From Acidobacteriota bacterium (GTDB taxonomy: Bacteria; Acidobacteriota; Blastocatellia; Pyrinomonadales; Pyrinomonadaceae), in NCBI GenBank assembly GCA_963169175.1, contig CAUJFK010000294.1, positions 1 to 9,216 on the forward strand: a DNA stretch of 9,216 nucleotides, read 5' to 3'. The notes below the pieces were generated by a model. It searched no databases. It saw only the letters and a list, made by a program, of their open reading frames with translations, and had not been told where the DNA came from. Of the stretch, positions 6,111-9,216 are shown piece by piece (the stretch's first letter is position 1; the number at the start of each line of letters is the position of its first letter). Both the position numbers and the translations under genes were made by a program.

Positions 6111-7157
6111 ATGAAAACCAGGATAATCGCTTTTTCATGCCTTTTCGCGTTGGTACTGAATTTCGCCGGATCGGCCATTGCTGACGGGCCTACAAAGCGG
6201 AAGGCGCGGGCGGGCCAGCTTGCAACACTGCTGCCGCCGGTGGACGGTATTGCAACGCTTGACGTAAAGCGCCTATTCTCAACGGCATTGCCAAAAGTTC
6301 TTTCCTCGAACCGGGCAATGTTGGACAAGATCACGGACAAGATCGAACAGGTGAAAGCGCGGACTGGCATCGACATCCGCCAGTTCGATTCGCTGGCTAT
6401 TGGAGCGACGGCGAAACAGATAGGGCCCAAGAAATATGATCTCGACCATGTCGTTATTGCCCGCGGCCAGGTTTCTTCCGGCTCCATCATAGGTGCCGCG
6501 AAGCTGGCGGCAAATGGCAAATACCGCGAAGAAAAGACTGGCGGCAAGACCATCTATATCATTTCAGCCAAGGATATTGCCGACCAGGTGAAAGCGGGCG
6601 CCGGCAAAGCGGCCAGCCCCGATCTTGCCGACAAAATGACCGGGCATCTTGCAGGCGAAGTTGCCCTGACCGCGCTTGATGCAAATACCATAGCGTTCGG
6701 CAACGTCGATCTGGTCCGTCAGACAGTCGGCCCGCGGCCAGCCGTTCCGAACGACCTGCTTCCACTTCTCGCAAAAAAGGAAGCTTCGGTGATCAGCTTT
6801 GCCGGAAAGGTGCCGAACGGTATGAGCGAATTTCTGCCGCTTGAGAATGACCAGCTTGGCAAGGACATAGATTCGATCCGCTATGTTTATGGCGGAATGG
6901 ATATTGTCGGCGAGGCCGCAACGCTCAGCATCACCGCACGCACTCTGCAGAACCAGCAGGCCGCCTCATTGCTGGAAACCCTGGAAGGGCTGCAGCTGCT
7001 TGGTAAGGCACTGCTCGGCGGAAACAAAAATGCTGATAAGCAGGTCTTTACCCGGATGATCGAGAATGCAAAATTCTCCAGCGCCGGCAACGAGGTGATG
7101 CTAAGGCTCCAGGTTCCGCAAAGCGATATAGATATTCTGGTGGCCGGTCTTAAATAG
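6111..7157 (+). CDS. Secreted protein of unknown function
   Basis: The 348-residue product begins with a standard signal peptide: MKTR, a hydrophobic stretch (about 5-22), and a likely signal peptidase I site after SAIA (residue 24). It is therefore exported, probably to the periplasm, with no further membrane segment. The mature part is of mixed alpha/beta character. It has an early IATLDVKRLF segment (47-56), a helix rich in Lys and Asp (70-84), a VVIARGQVSSGSIIGAA strand-helix unit (114-130), and LTALDANTIAFGNVDLVRQTV (186-206). A second, similar strand-helix pattern around 225-300 (SVISFAGKVPNGMSEFL, then QAASLLETLEGLQLLGKALL) suggests two related lobes. I cannot name a family and no catalytic motif stands out. 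The gene stands alone after a 90-bp gap and ends in repeat cluster 2, whose first unit shares the G of the TAG stop. Confidence 0.85.
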   Translation: MKTRIIAFSCLFALVLNFAGSAIADGPTKRKARAGQLATLLPPVDGIATLDVKRLFSTALPKVLSSNRAMLDKITDKIEQVKARTGIDIRQFDSLAIGATAKQIGPKKYDLDHVVIARGQVSSGSIIGAAKLAANGKYREEKTGGKTIYIISAKDIADQVKAGAGKAASPDLADKMTGHLAGEVALTALDANTIAFGNVDLVRQTVGPRPAVPNDLLPLLAKKEASVISFAGKVPNGMSEFLPLENDQLGKDIDSIRYVYGGMDIVGEAATLSITARTLQNQQAASLLETLEGLQLLGKALLGGNKNADKQVFTRMIENAKFSSAGNEVMLRLQVPQSDIDILVAGLK

Positions 7158-7270
7158 TCGGAACCACCCTGCGTTAGCAGGTAGGTTCTTTATCCTGTCA
7201 GTACCACCTCGCGTTAGCGGGTGGGTCCGGATCCTGTCAGTACCACCCGCTAACGCGACTTGGCGCTGAC
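7157..7270. repeat. REP-like palindromic repeat cluster 2 (three units)
   Basis: Three units of the family seen at 137-265 fill the gap between two convergent genes. Two are on the + strand (7157-7188 and 7197-7228) and one is inverted (7236-7270). The segment ATCCTGTCAGTACCACC occurs exactly at 7192-7208 and 7231-7247, and its first 15 bases recur inverted at 208-222. In the first unit the hairpin is CCTGC-GTTA-GCAGG, with GAACC/GGTTC outside. Relative to the other units both sides of the stem differ together, which supports conserved pairing. The outer edges touch the stops of both flanking genes. Placement between convergent genes is typical of REP elements, which can act as terminators or protect mRNA ends. 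Confidence 0.87.
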
Positions 7271-8139
7271 TATCGTCGGCGAAAACTCCTTCGTCTCTCT
7301 GCCGTAAACTGCTCAAGGTCTCGATTGAACATCCCTTCTTCATTGAACAGCGGGTAGAGCTGAAGGTTGTGCGAGAGATAGCCAGCCCGCAGTTCGACAG
7401 GACGTGAACCGGCACGGTTAATTACGCGTACACTCGTCCCGCGTACATCGCCTATCCAGCGGGCAAACTGCTCGGCCCGGCCGACCGTTGCCGAAAGCAG
7501 CAGCATCCTGATCCGCGGCGGCGAAAGGATTATGGCCTCTTCCCAAACGTGCCCGCGTTCCTCATCTGCAAGGTAGTGAGCCTCGTCCAGGATCACAAAA
7601 TCCGTATCAACCTGCTCGCCGCCGCGCAACGCGTCAAAAAGCTGGTTACGATATATTTCGGTTGTGCCGACGATCAATGGAGCTCCCGCATTTTCTTTCC
7701 GGTCGCCTGTTAAAATGCCGACATTCTCCGCCCCGAATTCCTCTGAAAATTCAACGTATTTTGAGTTGGTGAGTGCCTTTAAGGGCGTTGTGTACCACGC
7801 CTTTTTCCCATTGGCCAACAGCCGGCGGATCTCTTCACGGGCTATCCACGTCTTACCGCTGCCGGTGGGTGCGGTGACAAGCACGTCCTCGTTCTCGATC
7901 GCTGCCAACGCTTCAAGCTGAAAATCGTCCGGCTTTAGTGGTTTTTGTTCTGGAACGCCGATCCCCGCGAGCAGGTCCTCGACTGCCTGGTTTTGGGCAG
8001 GCGTCGGCGGGGTGGGCCGGGTGTTCGCGGAACTTTCGGCTGCAAGCCGCCGTTTATCATAACGTTCTGATGAAGAACGGTTATGCTTTTGCGGGCCGTC
8101 CTTGTTCCGCCGCCTGCTGCCGTATCGCGAACGTGCCAT
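7270..8139 (-). CDS. DEAD/DEAH box helicase, truncated after the first RecA domain
   Basis: The 289-residue product is the N-terminal half of an SF2 (Ski2-like) ATP-dependent helicase. A basic, disordered tail (1-45) is followed by a Q-motif-like DDFQ (71-74), Walker A APTGSGKT (90-97), motif Ia TPLKALTNSKY (118-128), GILTGD (141-146), GTTE (158-161), DEAH (185-188) and the SAT motif (216-218). The frame ends soon after, in the linker at ERRRSFRRR, with a TAG that lies at the edge of repeat cluster 2. The second RecA domain, with motifs IV-VI and the arginine finger, is absent, and no remnant of it lies in the 113 bp before the next gene. Without it the protein should not work as a helicase. 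It may be a broken gene, a rearrangement at the repeats, or an assembly misjoin. No Shine-Dalgarno site is evident at the start. Confidence 0.87.
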   Translation of the reverse strand: MARSRYGSRRRNKDGPQKHNRSSSERYDKRRLAAESSANTRPTPPTPAQNQAVEDLLAGIGVPEQKPLKPDDFQLEALAAIENEDVLVTAPTGSGKTWIAREEIRRLLANGKKAWYTTPLKALTNSKYVEFSEEFGAENVGILTGDRKENAGAPLIVGTTEIYRNQLFDALRGGEQVDTDFVILDEAHYLADEERGHVWEEAIILSPPRIRMLLLSATVGRAEQFARWIGDVRGTSVRVINRAGSRPVELRAGYLSHNLQLYPLFNEEGMFNRDLEQFTAERRRSFRRR

Positions 8140-8251
8140 ATGGTTGAATTTTATGAAGTTAGCGGGCTAATGTCCATGCGGAAAGGAGGCATAACGGTTC
8201 GCGCATAAGCAAGGGCGTAGTACACAGCACGCGGCCTTCCGAACGGTAAAA

Positions 8252-8276
8252 TCGACACTACCATTTGCCGTGTCGA
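8252..8276. promoter_or_regulatory. Possible operator: 7-bp dyad in the divergent region
   Basis: TCGACAC (8252-8258) and GTGTCGA (8270-8276) are exact reverse complements separated by 11 bp. The half-site centres are 18 bp apart, close to two helical turns, which suits a dimeric regulator. It sits between two divergent genes and could serve either. Only position and symmetry support it. Confidence 0.3.
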
Positions 8277-8324
8277 AGTTGTTAAATTTTCAATTGCCCC
8301 GCAACGCGGGCAGCGGTCTTTGCG

Positions 8325-8358
8325 TCTAAGACAAGAAGCGGTTTTCAACCTCTAAGAC
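8325..8358. repeat. 8-bp direct repeat upstream of the 8386 gene
   Basis: TCTAAGAC occurs at 8325-8332 and 8351-8358, start to start 26 bp. The first copy, with the preceding G, makes the near-palindrome GTCT-A-AGAC. The second copy ends 27 bp before the start codon. It may be a regulator site or chance. Confidence 0.3.
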
Positions 8359-8385
8359 GTTTATTCGCAATATTTTCTTTGTTTT

Positions 8386-9216
8386 ATGTTCGAGCAGGAA
8401 TCATACAATAAGGCGACCGTCGAGACTGGGTCGCGGCCTGATGGCGGGCTGTTCAGCCATTACGAGATCAAGACTTGGGAATTCTCGCCCCTTATCTACA
8501 AGATCCTGGCGGTCTCGGCCGTTCTGCACATAGCTTTGTTCGTCTTCATCGCCCAAACCAATGTTTTGGCGATGCGCGGGTGCGACAGCCCGTGGGTCGG
8601 ACGGGTTTGCCAGGTGGTGGATATGACGTATCTCGGAGCTCTTCTGTACGGAACAGACCGCGAATACGCCGATGTCGCATATGATAGAACGGAACTTGGA
8701 CCTGAGGACGAGATAACTTATATCGTCGTGTCCGATGACAAGCTGGAATATCCCGAAGGATATTTTCAGCTTGCGAATCCTGAGCAGTTCATCGAAAATG
8801 CAACACCGAGTGACATAGTTTTGAACCAGCCGGGGATCACGCCTTATGTTCCGTCAGGAAGCGGCGGTACTGATCTGCTGAAGATACAGCCGAATCTGCC
8901 TCCGCCGGCACCAAACGCATATCAGGATGATTCGTCATCACTGTTCAAGGTCGAAGGATCTCCTTCCGCCGACGCCGGCCAGCCGCGAAACCCGCGGAAC
9001 CGAAGGAACCGGCCGCCGCTGAACACTGATAAAAAGGAATCAAATCCGTCCGAGGTTGCTAACGCCAACACTGATCCAAAGGCACAAACGGCCAACCCTG
9101 TACCGCCTGATGCCGAAGAGGCAAAGGCGGATGAGAACGGCATCTTCATCAACAAGCGGCCGTTAAAAGACAGAGCAAAAGAGACGCTTGCTCAGATAGA
9201 TGCCCAGCAGCTAAAG
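8386..9216 (+). CDS. Membrane-anchored, proline-rich protein of unknown function (3' partial)
   Basis: The frame is open from ATG 8386 to the window end, 277 codons without a stop. The first 34 residues are polar, followed by one hydrophobic segment (about 35-57, LIYKILAVSAVLHIALFVF) that should be an uncleaved membrane anchor. The remainder then lies outside the cytoplasm. Residues 60-145 look partly folded and hold two cysteines (66 and 75) that could form a disulfide. From about 150 to 250 the chain is rich in Pro, Asn, Asp and Lys, with a PRNPRNRRNRPP segment near 200-211, and is probably disordered. At the right edge INKRPLKDRAKETLAQIDAQ (255-274) looks helical. The topology recalls TonB-type energy transducers, but the diagnostic C-terminal domain is not visible, so I make no assignment. 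No Shine-Dalgarno site is evident. Confidence 0.78.
   Translation, partial: MFEQESYNKATVETGSRPDGGLFSHYEIKTWEFSPLIYKILAVSAVLHIALFVFIAQTNVLAMRGCDSPWVGRVCQVVDMTYLGALLYGTDREYADVAYDRTELGPEDEITYIVVSDDKLEYPEGYFQLANPEQFIENATPSDIVLNQPGITPYVPSGSGGTDLLKIQPNLPPPAPNAYQDDSSSLFKVEGSPSADAGQPRNPRNRRNRPPLNTDKKESNPSEVANANTDPKAQTANPVPPDAEEAKADENGIFINKRPLKDRAKETLAQIDAQQLK

Larger units (their letters stand above)
8140..8385. other. Divergent intergenic region
   Basis: These 246 bp separate the minus-strand helicase from the + strand gene at 8386, so promoters for both should lie here, but I cannot point to a convincing -35/-10 pair. The region contains a 7-bp dyad (8252-8276), a direct repeat of TCTAAGAC, and TTGTTAAATTTTCAATTGCC (8279-8298), which matches 16 of 20 bases at 4741-4760. 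A minus-strand frame of 65 codons (8151-8348) ends 11 bp before the helicase start and has one CPRC pair. It could be a tiny gene, but I do not recognise it and its codon use is not persuasive. Confidence 0.5.

Noticed and set aside
7101..7415. 104-codon minus-strand frame crossing repeat cluster 2
   Set aside because: It lies antisense to the end of the secreted protein gene and runs through the repeats in a different frame from the helicase. It carries none of the missing helicase motifs IV-VI, so it does not rescue that gene.
8151..8348. 65-codon minus-strand frame with a CPRC motif ending 11 bp before the helicase start
   Set aside because: Only one cysteine pair, no known family, unremarkable codon use, and it covers the likely promoter region and the 8252-8276 dyad. 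Not strong enough to call a gene.

Overview
The window looks like a stretch of chromosome from an environmental Gram-negative bacterium of moderately high GC. Gene content and style suggest an Acidobacteriota (Blastocatellia-like) genome: mostly housekeeping genes, short overlapping gene junctions, few clear Shine-Dalgarno sites, type III pantothenate kinase and ergothioneine genes. This placement rests on general resemblance and no search was run. I see no phage, transposase, CRISPR array, tRNA or rRNA.

Layout. Bases 2-136 are the 3' end of egtB (sulfoxide synthase of ergothioneine synthesis). A 129-bp cluster of palindromic repeats follows, then egtD (277-1254) and a monofunctional biotin-protein ligase (1281-2018). 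A VanW-family gene (2121-2951) comes next, followed by a 204-bp gap holding an inverted repeat. A compact + strand cassette follows: a small acidic protein (3156-3488), coaX (3488-4276), a DUF488 protein (4273-4725), a 3-methyladenine-type DNA glycosylase (4816-5472) and a SAM methyltransferase (5469-6020). Most of its junctions are stop/start overlaps; the exception is a 90-bp AT-rich gap with its own repeat structure. A secreted protein of unknown function (6111-7157) then faces a minus-strand DEAD/DEAH helicase (7270-8139), with a second cluster of the same repeats between them. A 246-bp divergent intergenic region leads into a membrane-anchored, proline-rich protein (8386-9216) that runs off the window.

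How the genes work together. EgtB and EgtD carry out successive steps of ergothioneine synthesis: EgtD trimethylates histidine, and EgtB joins the product to a thiol donor. BirA and CoaX both serve cofactor metabolism (biotin attachment and CoA synthesis). The other genes do not form an obvious pathway.

The most notable points are a REP-like hairpin repeat family in two clusters, whose outer edges coincide with the stop codons of three genes; a helicase that ends at one of those edges and lacks its whole second RecA domain; and a CoaX with serine where the family has its potassium-binding aspartate. I find no convincing new multi-gene system.
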